From: Pseudomonas marginalis
Lineage (GTDB): Bacteria > Pseudomonadota > Gammaproteobacteria > Pseudomonadales > Pseudomonadaceae
Length of the DNA stretch: 64,000 bases
Assembly: GCF_024169655.1 (NCBI RefSeq)
Contig: NZ_JALJWV010000001.1
Location: 3,911,001-3,975,000 of the forward strand
Direction of reading: 5' to 3'
The position numbers were made by a program, and so were the translations under genes. The notes beneath the pieces are model-generated. The model saw only the letters and a list, made by a program, of their open reading frames with translations, did not search any database and had not been told where the DNA came from. Below are positions 43,808 to 51,634 of the stretch, piece after piece. Positions within the stretch are counted from its first letter, which is position 1. Each line of letters opens with the position of its first letter.

Positions 43808-44538
43808 TCGTCGATCAGCACTGGAACGGGGTGCACCACAGCGTGCACCCCCATGCTGGTGATCAGCTTGCACACGTCGATGATTTCGTTTGGAGTTGCG
43901 CCGTTCGCCAGCGCCGCCCGCATGTGTTGTCGCACGCCTGGGCCCGACAGTTGCGTGCATTGCGCATAAGCGGCCAAGGCGATCAGATGACTGTCCTTGG
44001 GCGAGAGCAGCCCGTTGGCACCCATCGCGGCCTCGGCAAAATTCAACCAGACCTCATAGAACGCAGGATCGACATTGATGGCGGCATCGACCTCAGGCAG
44101 GGCTGCGCCCAGCAATTGGAGATGCCGGCTGTGTATTGCCTTGACATGCGCCTGATGGTCGCTTGAGGTCAGTGCACCCGGCACAAGCTCCTCAAGCGCG
44201 GCCGCCCCCAGCAGATAGGTCTGAATGCCGACCGTACTGACAATCATCGCCACCGCGATCAGCTCCTCGAGCGAGGCCCCGAATTGCCGGGCGAAACGCG
44301 CATGCTGTCGCACGCCGCGCTCGAAGAAGTGCGTGGGCGAACAGTTGGTGGCCACGTAGATCAACTCCCGCATCTTCGACGAAAGGCTGCCGCGCTCCGA
44401 CGTGTAGGCGGACAACTCCAGATACGCCGCCACATAGGCCGGGTTGCTGTGCATCAGCCGTTCCCAATCATCGTTCCAATAACCGCGTCGCTGTTTGAAA
44501 CTCTCCCGGATGCGGGAGGCCGTCGCTTCAGAGGGCAT
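43789..44538 (-). CDS. double-domain carboxymuconolactone decarboxylase-like protein
   Basis: Protein of 249 residues with two CMD/AhpD-like helical repeats: KMRELIYVATNCSPTHFFER with VRQHARFARQFGASLEELIA in the first half, and DSHLIALAAYAQCTQLSGPG with VRQHMRAALANGATPNEIID in the second. Both repeats keep the R-Q-H segment. The function is not known. It is third in the minus-strand operon, 11 bases after the second monooxygenase. Confidence 0.85.
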   Translation of the reverse strand: MPSEATASRIRESFKQRRGYWNDDWERLMHSNPAYVAAYLELSAYTSERGSLSSKMRELIYVATNCSPTHFFERGVRQHARFARQFGASLEELIAVAMIVSTVGIQTYLLGAAALEELVPGALTSSDHQAHVKAIHSRHLQLLGAALPEVDAAINVDPAFYEVWLNFAEAAMGANGLLSPKDSHLIALAAYAQCTQLSGPGVRQHMRAALANGATPNEIIDVCKLITSMGVHAVVHPVPVLIDEWEQQP

Positions 44539-44549
44539 GGTCGCTTTCC

Positions 44550-45803
44550 TTAGAACGGTGACAAGGGCGCGAAGCCGAAGTGAATGCGCGCAAAGTTCAC
44601 CGCGGTTCGGTCCATCTGCTGGGTGAAGTGCGTGCGTTGAATCGCCAGGTCACGGTAGTAGCGCCCAAACATCGACGTGCTTTGGCCGGTCTGGGTGCCT
44701 GCCGTAGTGAAGAGCCGGTCGGCGGCTTCGAAGGCCAGGCGGGTCGCCTGCTGGACCATCAGGAATATGCGCCGGTCTTCCTCCTCCGAGAATTCGATAC
44801 CCTGTTCCGACTGCGCCGTGCAGGCATCCATGTAGTCCTGCGCCGCTTTGAGAAGCGCGGCGTCGGCGTTGTCCATCAGCGCCTGCGCCACACCGAAGTA
44901 ATGCTGAAACTCGTGATGTTCCATGAGCTTGGTCTTTGGCGCGAAGCGCATGGGTTTGTTGCGCAGCAGTTCGTCGTAGAGATCGAGCATGCCCCGCGCG
45001 GTGCCCATCAACACGGCCCCGCCCTCGATCATGAAGAACCCGGCCTTGCGCCCGTTGTACATCGGATTGGGATGCACTTTGTCGCCAGCGGCCCCCACCC
45101 ACATCGCCAGTGGTGCCACGCGGTGCTCCGGCACAAACAGGTTTTCCACCACCACCCGGCGCGAGCCGGTGCCCTGCATGCCGAGCATGTTCCAGTTATC
45201 GACGATCGAATAATCCTGGCGATCAATCAGCATCAGGACCGGCTTGGGCGCGGCGCCTTCCTGCGCAATCAAGCCGCTCGCCATGATGTGGGTTGCAATG
45301 TCGCAGCCAGAGGCAAAATCCCAGAACCCCGAAACCCTGTACCCACCCGGCACAGGCTGCACCGGTATCGGCGAGCCCAGGGACGGGCAACGGTATTCGC
45401 CGTCGTTGCCGTAGGCTTCGATCTGAGCCTGTTCGGAATGATCGGCCAGGATGATGGGGTGACCCGAGGTCAACGCCAGCACCCAGCCGCTTGAAGGACA
45501 GCCGCGTGCGACTTCGCTCATCACCCGGACATAGGTGGTCAGATCGAATTCGTAGCCGCCGAACCGGCGCGGCTGCACCACGCGGTAAAAGCCCGCGTTG
45601 ATGAATTCCTCGTTGGTTTGCGCCAGCAGGCGACCCTCTGCCTCGGTGGCCGCCTGCCGCTCGCGCAAGGTGTGACGCATCGCCGTGGCACGGCGAATCA
45701 TCTCCTGCGGCGTCAAGTTGAGCTCGGGAACCGGGATGGCGCCGCCAGCCGTCGACGCCGGTTGTGATCTCTGCCGATCACGGGCTTGTTCAGCGTCGAT
45801 CAC
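44550..45803 (-). CDS. acyl-CoA dehydrogenase-fold flavin-dependent monooxygenase (second copy)
   Basis: Protein of 417 residues with the fold of acyl-CoA dehydrogenases but the profile of two-component group D monooxygenases (HsaA, DszC type): GFYRVVQPRRFGGYEFDLTT, VARGCPSSGWVLALTSGHPI, YRVSGFWDFASGCDIATHIM and NWNMLGMQGTGSRRVVVENL. Such enzymes use reduced FMN or FAD from a separate reductase to hydroxylate aromatic rings. It is clearly homologous to the gene upstream, whose stop overlaps this start by four bases. The flavin reductase gene lies about 12 kb away, at 57.6 kb. Confidence 0.87.
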   Translation of the reverse strand: MIDAEQARDRQRSQPASTAGGAIPVPELNLTPQEMIRRATAMRHTLRERQAATEAEGRLLAQTNEEFINAGFYRVVQPRRFGGYEFDLTTYVRVMSEVARGCPSSGWVLALTSGHPIILADHSEQAQIEAYGNDGEYRCPSLGSPIPVQPVPGGYRVSGFWDFASGCDIATHIMASGLIAQEGAAPKPVLMLIDRQDYSIVDNWNMLGMQGTGSRRVVVENLFVPEHRVAPLAMWVGAAGDKVHPNPMYNGRKAGFFMIEGGAVLMGTARGMLDLYDELLRNKPMRFAPKTKLMEHHEFQHYFGVAQALMDNADAALLKAAQDYMDACTAQSEQGIEFSEEEDRRIFLMVQQATRLAFEAADRLFTTAGTQTGQSTSMFGRYYRDLAIQRTHFTQQMDRTAVNFARIHFGFAPLSPF

Positions 45804-47062
45804 GGCTGCTTGCTCCCTTGGCGTTGGTCGCGTTCTGCGAACAATTGTCGAGCCAGGTCGGCGGCCTTCAGCTCGAACTGCAACCCAGGGTTGGTGCGAG
45901 CCATGGAGATATCGCGGAAGTAGCGCTGCATGCGCGTTCCATTTTTCGCCGCAGCGCTGGTCGCCGAGGCGCGGTACAGCATGTCGACGGCCTCGAAAGA
46001 CAACTGCGCCGCATGCTGCAGCCCCGCTTGCAGACGCTGGTCATCGGAGCGCAGGTAGGTGCGTTTGCCTTCCATGCTCAGGCGTGCCAGGTCCATATAT
46101 TCCTGCGCTGCGCCAACCACTGCGTGACGCGCCGCTTCAAGCTTGCCGAGGGCAATCCCATAAGGGCGCTGGTAATCGGGGTGTTCCGATTGCAGCACTG
46201 CGTTAGGGCCGAAAGCCTTGCGGGCACGGATGATGTTCTCGTACTCATCCAGCGCGGCAAAGCCAACGCCCACCATGATCGAGCTGATCTCGGTCTGGAA
46301 AAACCCCAACGTGCCGCCGGCGTACATCGGGTTGCCATGCAACCGCGCACCTTCGGTGCCTTGAGAGATATTCGGTGCGAAGAAATCCTCGCGCACCAGG
46401 AAGTGTTCCGGGATCCAGGCGCTGTGCATCTCCACGCTGTTGGAACCACTGGCGCGCATGCCGATGAAATCGCCCCAGTTGTCGAGCATCTTCCACTCCG
46501 AGCGCGGTACCAACGCCACCGCCGCCTGCGGCGCGCCGCCTTCCTCGATGATTCTGACACCGACCATCACGTGGGTTGAGTACGGCACCCCGGAGCAATA
46601 ATCCCAGGTGCCTTCCAGGCGCCAGCCACCATCGGCACGGGTGGCGGTACCTGACGGAATGGCGCGTGCCGCTGCGGCGAAGTGCCCATCAACCCCAAAA
46701 GCCTCGGTCTGCGCGCTCTCGCCAAACAGTTGCGCCACATTCAGTGCGTGCCCCGCCGACAACGCCAGGCACCACGCACTCCCCGGACAGCCGCGTGCAA
46801 CCTCCATGACCATGCGCGCGAACGTCGGCACGTCGAACTCGTATCCGCCATAACGTTGCGGCTGCAAGGTCCGATAAAAGCCCGCCTCCTCAAACGCCTT
46901 GTGCATTTGCGGCGAGTAGGTTCCGCGCTCCTCTGCAGCAGCCTGCCCCTCCAGCAACGCAGGACGCATTGCCACCGCGCGCGCAATCAAAGTTTCGGCA
47001 GTCAAGCCTGGCTCAGGCGGCGCCATGTAACCGGCCATGTTTTTCTTAAGCGTACTGACCAT
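45800..47062 (-). CDS. acyl-CoA dehydrogenase-fold flavin-dependent monooxygenase (first copy)
   Basis: Protein of 420 residues, first in the catabolic operon and paralogous to the next gene: GFYRTLQPQRYGGYEFDVPT, VARGCPGSAWCLALSAGHAL, WRLEGTWDYCSGVPYSTHVM and NWGDFIGMRASGSNSVEMHS align segment by segment. The pair may form one mixed enzyme or act at successive steps. The flavin must be supplied by a reductase. A copy of the island motif lies 91 bases upstream, and an IclR-type gene is divergent. Confidence 0.87.
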   Translation of the reverse strand: MVSTLKKNMAGYMAPPEPGLTAETLIARAVAMRPALLEGQAAAEERGTYSPQMHKAFEEAGFYRTLQPQRYGGYEFDVPTFARMVMEVARGCPGSAWCLALSAGHALNVAQLFGESAQTEAFGVDGHFAAAARAIPSGTATRADGGWRLEGTWDYCSGVPYSTHVMVGVRIIEEGGAPQAAVALVPRSEWKMLDNWGDFIGMRASGSNSVEMHSAWIPEHFLVREDFFAPNISQGTEGARLHGNPMYAGGTLGFFQTEISSIMVGVGFAALDEYENIIRARKAFGPNAVLQSEHPDYQRPYGIALGKLEAARHAVVGAAQEYMDLARLSMEGKRTYLRSDDQRLQAGLQHAAQLSFEAVDMLYRASATSAAAKNGTRMQRYFRDISMARTNPGLQFELKAADLARQLFAERDQRQGSKQP

Positions 47063-47480
47063 CGGTATCTCCTTAGCAATCTTCTATGGATAGCTACTAT
47101 GAGAAGCCACAGTAGTCCTCCCGGATCAGGCGGAACAAGGCGCGGTTGATGGCTGTCCGGCCTGTGTATCTGAGGCCGAAATCGGCAAGCCAAACGTCGA
47201 CCAGGATGCCGACAGGCGCGTCCGGCGGCGTGCAGCCGACACAGCGCCAACCCCACACGCTGCGCCGAGAGGGCTTGCGCACTCAACTCACCCAGGCCGC
47301 TGGGCGGCGCGTCGATTTACCACCACGTGTTTGGTGTATAACCTTGATCGTTGAAGAGAATGAATCACGGCAGGCTGGGTGTTATTCGACAAACACCGGA
47401 CTCAGGCACGCCGCCCCTCTTCAATGGCTACTTCATCCCGCACACAAAAAATCGACCATAACGAACGCCGGGAAACGCTC
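47063..47480. other. 418-base divergent regulatory region
   Basis: No gene is supported here. It separates the monooxygenase operon from the IclR-type gene and holds one island motif (47154-47169). A GTGTATAACC sequence at 47334-47343 resembles half of the motif on the side of the regulator, but the TGTCCG half is missing, so it was not counted. Confidence 0.6.
47154..47169 (+). promoter_or_regulatory. island motif copy 2 (TGTCCG-N4-GTGTAT)
   Basis: TGTCCGGCCTGTGTAT is a full match. It is 91 bases upstream of the first monooxygenase ATG, with the TGTCCG end toward the operon. Confidence 0.65.
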
Positions 47481-48266
47481 ATGACTTATAAGACGATTTG
47501 TTCGTTGGACCGAGGGCTCAGAGTGCTTGAGTACCTCAATACGGTTCGCGCCTCCACCGTGCACGAGATCGCTCTGGAACTCCAACTTCCACGCCCCACC
47601 GTGTATCGCATCCTCGAAACCCTGGAAGACCGCGGGCTGCTCTATCGCAGTGTGTCCGACAGCGTATTTCGCTTGACCGACGCGGTGCGCCAGTTGAGCG
47701 CAGGGTTCACCGATGAAGAGTGGATTCGCACCCTCGGGGCGCCGCTGCTGCAGCGCCTGGGCGAGAAGGTCTTGTGGCCAACCGATCTGGCGACCTTCGA
47801 GCGCGATGCGATGATCATTCGGGAAAGCACCCATAGCTTCAGCCCCTTTTCAGTCGACGTGGGGATGATCGGACGCAAACGCCACCTTCTGAAAAGTCCG
47901 CTTGGGCGCGCGTATCTCGCGTTTTGTCCCGAGGACGAACGTGAGGACATTCTCGCCTCACTGCGCTGCTCGCAGGATCCGGACAACGCCTTGAGCCGTG
48001 ACGAAGCGTTCCTGCAAAAAATGATCAGCAGCTCGCACGCCAATGGCTACAGCAACTGCCGCGATCTGGAGCATCCCAAGTGCGCGAGCATCGCCGTTCC
48101 CATCATGTACCAACAGAGCGTGATCGCCTGTATCAACATTGTGTGGGTGGCCGCGACGATTGATTACGACGAGGTGGTCAGCCGTTACCTGCCTGACCTC
48201 TTGCAGACCAAGCTCGACATGGAAGCCGGCCTGATAAAGATGGGGTTCGAGCGCTCGCGGGGTTAA
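47481..48266 (+). CDS. IclR-family regulator (MhpR-like)
   Basis: Regulator of 261 residues. The winged HTH reads ICSLDRGLRVLEYLNTVRAS and LQLPRPTVYRILETLEDRGL; the C-terminal effector domain includes SPFSVDVGMIGRKRHLLKSP, LGRAYLAFCPEDERE and HPKCASIAVPIMYQQSVIAC. It resembles MhpR-type activators of aromatic catabolism and is paralogous to the IclR protein encoded at 62 kb. The start at 47481 begins just before the HTH and has GGGAA upstream. It is divergent from the monooxygenase operon and is the best candidate to bind the island motif. Confidence 0.9.
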   Translation: MTYKTICSLDRGLRVLEYLNTVRASTVHEIALELQLPRPTVYRILETLEDRGLLYRSVSDSVFRLTDAVRQLSAGFTDEEWIRTLGAPLLQRLGEKVLWPTDLATFERDAMIIRESTHSFSPFSVDVGMIGRKRHLLKSPLGRAYLAFCPEDEREDILASLRCSQDPDNALSRDEAFLQKMISSSHANGYSNCRDLEHPKCASIAVPIMYQQSVIACINIVWVAATIDYDEVVSRYLPDLLQTKLDMEAGLIKMGFERSRG

Positions 48267-48330
48267 CCGCGAGTTCCACCGCAACGCAGCGGAAGTACCG
48301 TCACATCGACCCGATACGACCTTTGATCCA

Positions 48331-48356
48331 CCCGCGAACACATGGACGTTCGCGGG
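48331..48356. terminator. stem-loop between convergent IclR and SRPBCC genes
   Basis: CCCGCGAAC and GTTCGCGGG form a perfect nine-pair stem with an eight-base loop. A T-run follows 24 bases later (48380-48385), too far for a classical terminator on the plus strand. It probably helps end transcription between two convergent genes. Confidence 0.5.
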
Positions 48357-48386
48357 GACGGACCGTCACTCCGTGCGTGCGTTTTT

Positions 48387-48818
48387 TCAGTTGCCGAATT
48401 GCGTCTTCAGACCTTCCAGTGCGCCATCGATATCTGCGCCGATACCCTTGGGCGCCAACTCCACCATGGGCGGAGGAACATCCGCTTCAATGGTGTAGGT
48501 GACGTCGGAGCCCGAGCCGTCAGCGACCACTACAAAGGTTGCATCCAGGCTCTTGATCGGTGGTGCACCTGGCGGGGTTTCCTGGCCGGGAACGAGTTCG
48601 TAGGTCAACGTCTTCGACTCATCGCTCAGATGCTTGATGCGATCGAGCATGGTGTTGCCACGCTTGAATAACACCTTGCGATCGCCATTGGGCAGCATCT
48701 CTACCGAATTGATGTGGGGCTGCCAGGCGGCGAAGCCGGCAAAGTCCTTAACAAATTCCCAGACATCCGACGCGCCAGCTTTCAATTTGACACTCTTGCT
48801 CACTGTGACAATCGTCAT
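48387..48818 (-). CDS. SRPBCC-family (polyketide cyclase-like) protein
   Basis: Small helix-grip protein of 143 residues: VSKSVKLKAGASDVWEFVKD, FAAWQPHINSVEML and SDVTYTIEADVPPPMVELAP. The fold binds hydrophobic ligands in a cavity. The start at 48818 has AGGAAG upstream. An island motif lies 165 bases before it, so it belongs to the same regulon. It may bind, sense or convert a pathway intermediate; the exact function is unknown. Confidence 0.85.
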   Translation of the reverse strand: MTIVTVSKSVKLKAGASDVWEFVKDFAGFAAWQPHINSVEMLPNGDRKVLFKRGNTMLDRIKHLSDESKTLTYELVPGQETPPGAPPIKSLDATFVVVADGSGSDVTYTIEADVPPPMVELAPKGIGADIDGALEGLKTQFGN

Positions 48819-48983
48819 CGCTACTTCCTCTCTCGGTGGACAGACTGCGGCGGGCAGCCGCATACGCTATTGGGCAGTCGCTAGGGTGGTTGAGCTCAGG
48901 CGACTGCCGTAGACCTTCTAAACATGCAAGACGTCTCGAAGTCTATCGTGTGCCACGCGCGCGTGATCGTATGTTCTGGCGAG

Positions 48984-48999
48984 TGTCCGCTGGGTGTAC
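48984..48999 (+). promoter_or_regulatory. island motif copy 3 (TGTCCG-N4-GTGTAC)
   Basis: TGTCCGCTGGGTGTAC; the TGTCCG end faces the SRPBCC gene, 165 bases from its start. It is the exact reverse complement of copy 4. Confidence 0.65.
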
Positions 49000-49111
49000 C
49001 GACCACCCGATTGCCGTATTCGGCGCCAGGTTCAAAACCCATCGCACGCCCCCTCCTCTAATGGCAATCGCCCTCCCCAATGTGTCTTCAGCCGCTTGCC
49101 AGTCCGCGCCC

Positions 49112-49127
49112 GTACACCCAGCGGACA
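49112..49127 (-). promoter_or_regulatory. island motif copy 4 (TGTCCG-N4-GTGTAC)
   Basis: On the plus strand it reads GTACACCCAGCGGACA. The TGTCCG end faces the porin gene, 85 bases from its ATG. Confidence 0.65.
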
Positions 49128-49212
49128 GCAACCAGGTGTTGGGTTAACTCCATAGGGTCGCTCGTTATGCTTCAGCGCGTTGACTCAACAATAAATACAA
49201 TGGAGGAAACAC

Positions 49213-50754
49213 ATGAAACGCTTCATCAATGTCACGCGTGCCAAAACAATTGTCTTCGCACTGGGATTCTCAGCCCTTACCGCGACAGCTGCCGAATCAG
49301 GTCAGCAGACGCCAATAGCTTCGACCGATGCAACAAACAACCCACTGGATGCGAGCGCTGCAGTCGCCGCCAACAGCTCAATCGATCCCACAAAAAAGCT
49401 CATCAGAGGCGTCTTCCTGCAAGCCCAGACTGAAACCGGGCAGAACCCACCCGGTGTCGCGAGCGTCAGCGTAAGACCACCGGCCGATATTCCCCCACCC
49501 ACCCGAAAGGGGCCACTTAGCGAGTTAGGCGATGAACTGGAAAAGCAGGGCTTCACGTTCGGTCTGTTCTTTACCAATGGCTATTTCACAAACCCTACGG
49601 CGGGTATCAAACCGGGCAGTTCCATGGACTCCCCGGCATTGTTCATGTCGGCCAACGCCGATCTGACCAAGCTCCTAGGGGTTCCCAATACACAACTGCA
49701 CATCACGGAGGCGTGGGAGCCGCTGTCTCAAAACAACGGCGATTACTCCTATAAAGTCGGTTCCTCCCTTGCGCCCTTTCCCGCGACAACCACGAGTTCG
49801 AACCTGGTCAAGCTGACACTGTCGCACGACGTCTTCGATAAACAGCTTCACCTTGAATATGGCCGCATGAATCTGGGCGATGACTTCATGGTCTCGACAA
49901 TGTGCGCCGGATGCATCACATCGACCCCGCTGATCACGGTGGGCGTGCCGCCCTTCGATAAATCACTTTGGGGGGCACGCGCCTCCTACAAACTGTCGCC
50001 CCATACTCGCCTGGGATTGGGCGTGACCGAGGACAATTACGGCCTTTTCAGCCAGTCGTCCGGATGGGATTGGATCTCTGACACCAGGAAAGGCTGGATA
50101 TGGCTGGGGAATATGACGTACACCAGCGACTTCTCCGACAGCCGATATCCACTGAACGCTGAAGTCGGTGTGTACCACAACACAAGTCCGTACACGGATG
50201 ACCTGTACAACAAGGACGGATCGACTCAGTCGCAGAATCCCTTTGGCACCGCAGTTACACATGACAGCGGCACCTCGGGCTTTTACGGCCAGGCAAGAAA
50301 GGTGCTCTGGACCAAAGCCGACGCGGACAGCATCGTTCCACCTAACGTTGCGGTGTACGGGGGCGCATTTGTCACCCCAGGCTCCGGTCAGTCATTTCCC
50401 CTCGAACTGTACGCAGGTAGCGAATATGGTGGCTTTATCAAAGGCAACCCGGCGGCACTGGTGGGCTCGACTGTGCGCTATCTACAGCTGAGCAAGGGGC
50501 GCGCTTTAAACGAGCAACAGACCAGTGCGGCAAGCGGCTGGGGCGACGATAAGGTTCACCGAGACACGTTCACGTTTGACGTGCACGGTCAGTACGGCGT
50601 CGCCCCTGGCGTGTTGGCCAACGCCTCGGCCCAGTACTTTCTGAATCCGAACAGGCAAGGTCCAAACGCGCTGGTAGGACCGACTCAAAGCGGCTGGTTG
50701 TTCGCCCTGACGTTTGTCATCGACATTGGCCGCATCAGTGGTCTGTCCCGATAA
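49213..50754 (+). CDS. OprB-family outer-membrane porin
   Basis: Porin of 513 residues with a signal peptide (about 1-27, ending ATA). After a proline-rich, low-complexity segment (about 28-100) come the barrel motifs of carbohydrate-selective OprB proteins: FGLFFTNGYFTNPTAG, QLHITEAWEPLSQNNGDYSY, LHLEYGRMNLGDDFM and GVYHNTSPYTDDLYNKDG. The ribosome site GGAGGA is strong. Given the motif upstream and the catabolic context it probably admits the island's substrate, which need not be a sugar. Confidence 0.87.
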   Translation: MKRFINVTRAKTIVFALGFSALTATAAESGQQTPIASTDATNNPLDASAAVAANSSIDPTKKLIRGVFLQAQTETGQNPPGVASVSVRPPADIPPPTRKGPLSELGDELEKQGFTFGLFFTNGYFTNPTAGIKPGSSMDSPALFMSANADLTKLLGVPNTQLHITEAWEPLSQNNGDYSYKVGSSLAPFPATTTSSNLVKLTLSHDVFDKQLHLEYGRMNLGDDFMVSTMCAGCITSTPLITVGVPPFDKSLWGARASYKLSPHTRLGLGVTEDNYGLFSQSSGWDWISDTRKGWIWLGNMTYTSDFSDSRYPLNAEVGVYHNTSPYTDDLYNKDGSTQSQNPFGTAVTHDSGTSGFYGQARKVLWTKADADSIVPPNVAVYGGAFVTPGSGQSFPLELYAGSEYGGFIKGNPAALVGSTVRYLQLSKGRALNEQQTSAASGWGDDKVHRDTFTFDVHGQYGVAPGVLANASAQYFLNPNRQGPNALVGPTQSGWLFALTFVIDIGRISGLSR

Positions 50755-50769
50755 AAGCCGTCGACGCTG

Positions 50770-50798
50770 ACTCCGGCAGCACGTGCGTGCGCCGGAGT
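50770..50798. terminator. stem-loop after porin gene
   Basis: ACTCCGGC and GCCGGAGT form an eight-pair stem with a 13-base loop, 16 bases after the porin stop. A second small palindrome, GCCGAT-CGATC-ATCGGC, follows at 50803-50819. Neither has a T-run, so termination is only suggested. Confidence 0.4.
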
Positions 50799-50884
50799 TC
50801 GGGCCGATCGATCATCGGCAGATAAACAGTTGAACCCATTGATTGTCGCGCCGGGCCTCATTGGCCCGAGCGCGTTTCAGACCG

Positions 50885-51634
50885 TCAGGCCATTTCGAAT
50901 AGCTTGCCAAACCCGTGCACAGGCTCAGTTCGCCCCAGCAGGCGCAAGCAATGCCACAACATCGCCTGATTGCTCGTAACGACCGGCCGTCCCAACTCAG
51001 CCTCCAATGTGTCGATGATCGAAGACACGTTGATCGCCGTGCAGCTGAGAAAGTAAATGTCGGTGGAGTCGTCTCGATAGCTTCGCGCGAGTTCAAGCCA
51101 TTTGGCAGGCGGTACCGCGGCCATGCTAGTACCTTCCAGCAGGCCTAATCCAACCTGGCTCAGCACCTCAAATCCAAAATGCTTGAGATACTCGACTTCA
51201 CGCAGATTCACCTCCTCGATATAGGGTGTGATCAGTACGATGCGCTTGGCCCGCAGCACCTTGAAGGCGGCCAGCAACGCATCCGATGTCGCCGTCGCCG
51301 GACAACCGCTGGCGTCAGCAATCCGCGAAGACAGCTGTTCACCCATGCTCGGATCAAACGTCGAGACCGCCGTGCAGTTGAACACGATCAAGTCCACGGC
51401 AGCGTCGGCCAGCAGGCTGCTGGCTTCTTCGATCTTCTCGGTCATGCCCAGCAGCGCGGCCTTAGACGAGCCGGCCAGTTTCAAGCGGGTCGTCAATATA
51501 TTCACGCCCGGCGGCAGCATTCGTTGAATCTCGGGTTCGGCCATGGCGTTACTCGAGGGCAACAGCATGCCAATTTTCAGCGGCCGCGCCAGGTCGGCTA
51601 GCGCTGATACTTCATGTACGGCGTGAGTGCTCAT
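50885..51634 (-). CDS. maleate cis-trans isomerase / Asp-Glu racemase family protein
   Basis: Protein of 249 residues. The two catalytic cysteines of the family are in IVFNCTAVS and YFLSCTAIN, and the N-terminal signature LKIGMLLPSSNAMAEPEIQR is typical of maleate isomerases and arylmalonate decarboxylases. The start 51634 has GGAGG upstream and lies within the end of the hydroxylase gene (23-base overlap). With a ring hydroxylase next to it, isomerisation of a maleyl-type ring-cleavage product is plausible; decarboxylation is an alternative. Confidence 0.85.
   Translation of the reverse strand: MSTHAVHEVSALADLARPLKIGMLLPSSNAMAEPEIQRMLPPGVNILTTRLKLAGSSKAALLGMTEKIEEASSLLADAAVDLIVFNCTAVSTFDPSMGEQLSSRIADASGCPATATSDALLAAFKVLRAKRIVLITPYIEEVNLREVEYLKHFGFEVLSQVGLGLLEGTSMAAVPPAKWLELARSYRDDSTDIYFLSCTAINVSSIIDTLEAELGRPVVTSNQAMLWHCLRLLGRTEPVHGFGKLFEMA

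Larger units (their letters stand above)
48819..49212. other. 394-base divergent regulatory region with two motif copies
   Basis: No gene supported. The region contains two island motifs in opposite orientation, identical over 16 bases (48984-48999 and 49112-49127, 112 bases apart), each facing its own gene. The porin ribosome site TGGAGGA lies at its right end. Confidence 0.65.

Noticed and set aside
47328..47343. GTGTATAACC near the IclR gene as a seventh island motif
   Set aside because: Only the GTGTAT half matches; the TGTCCG half is absent.
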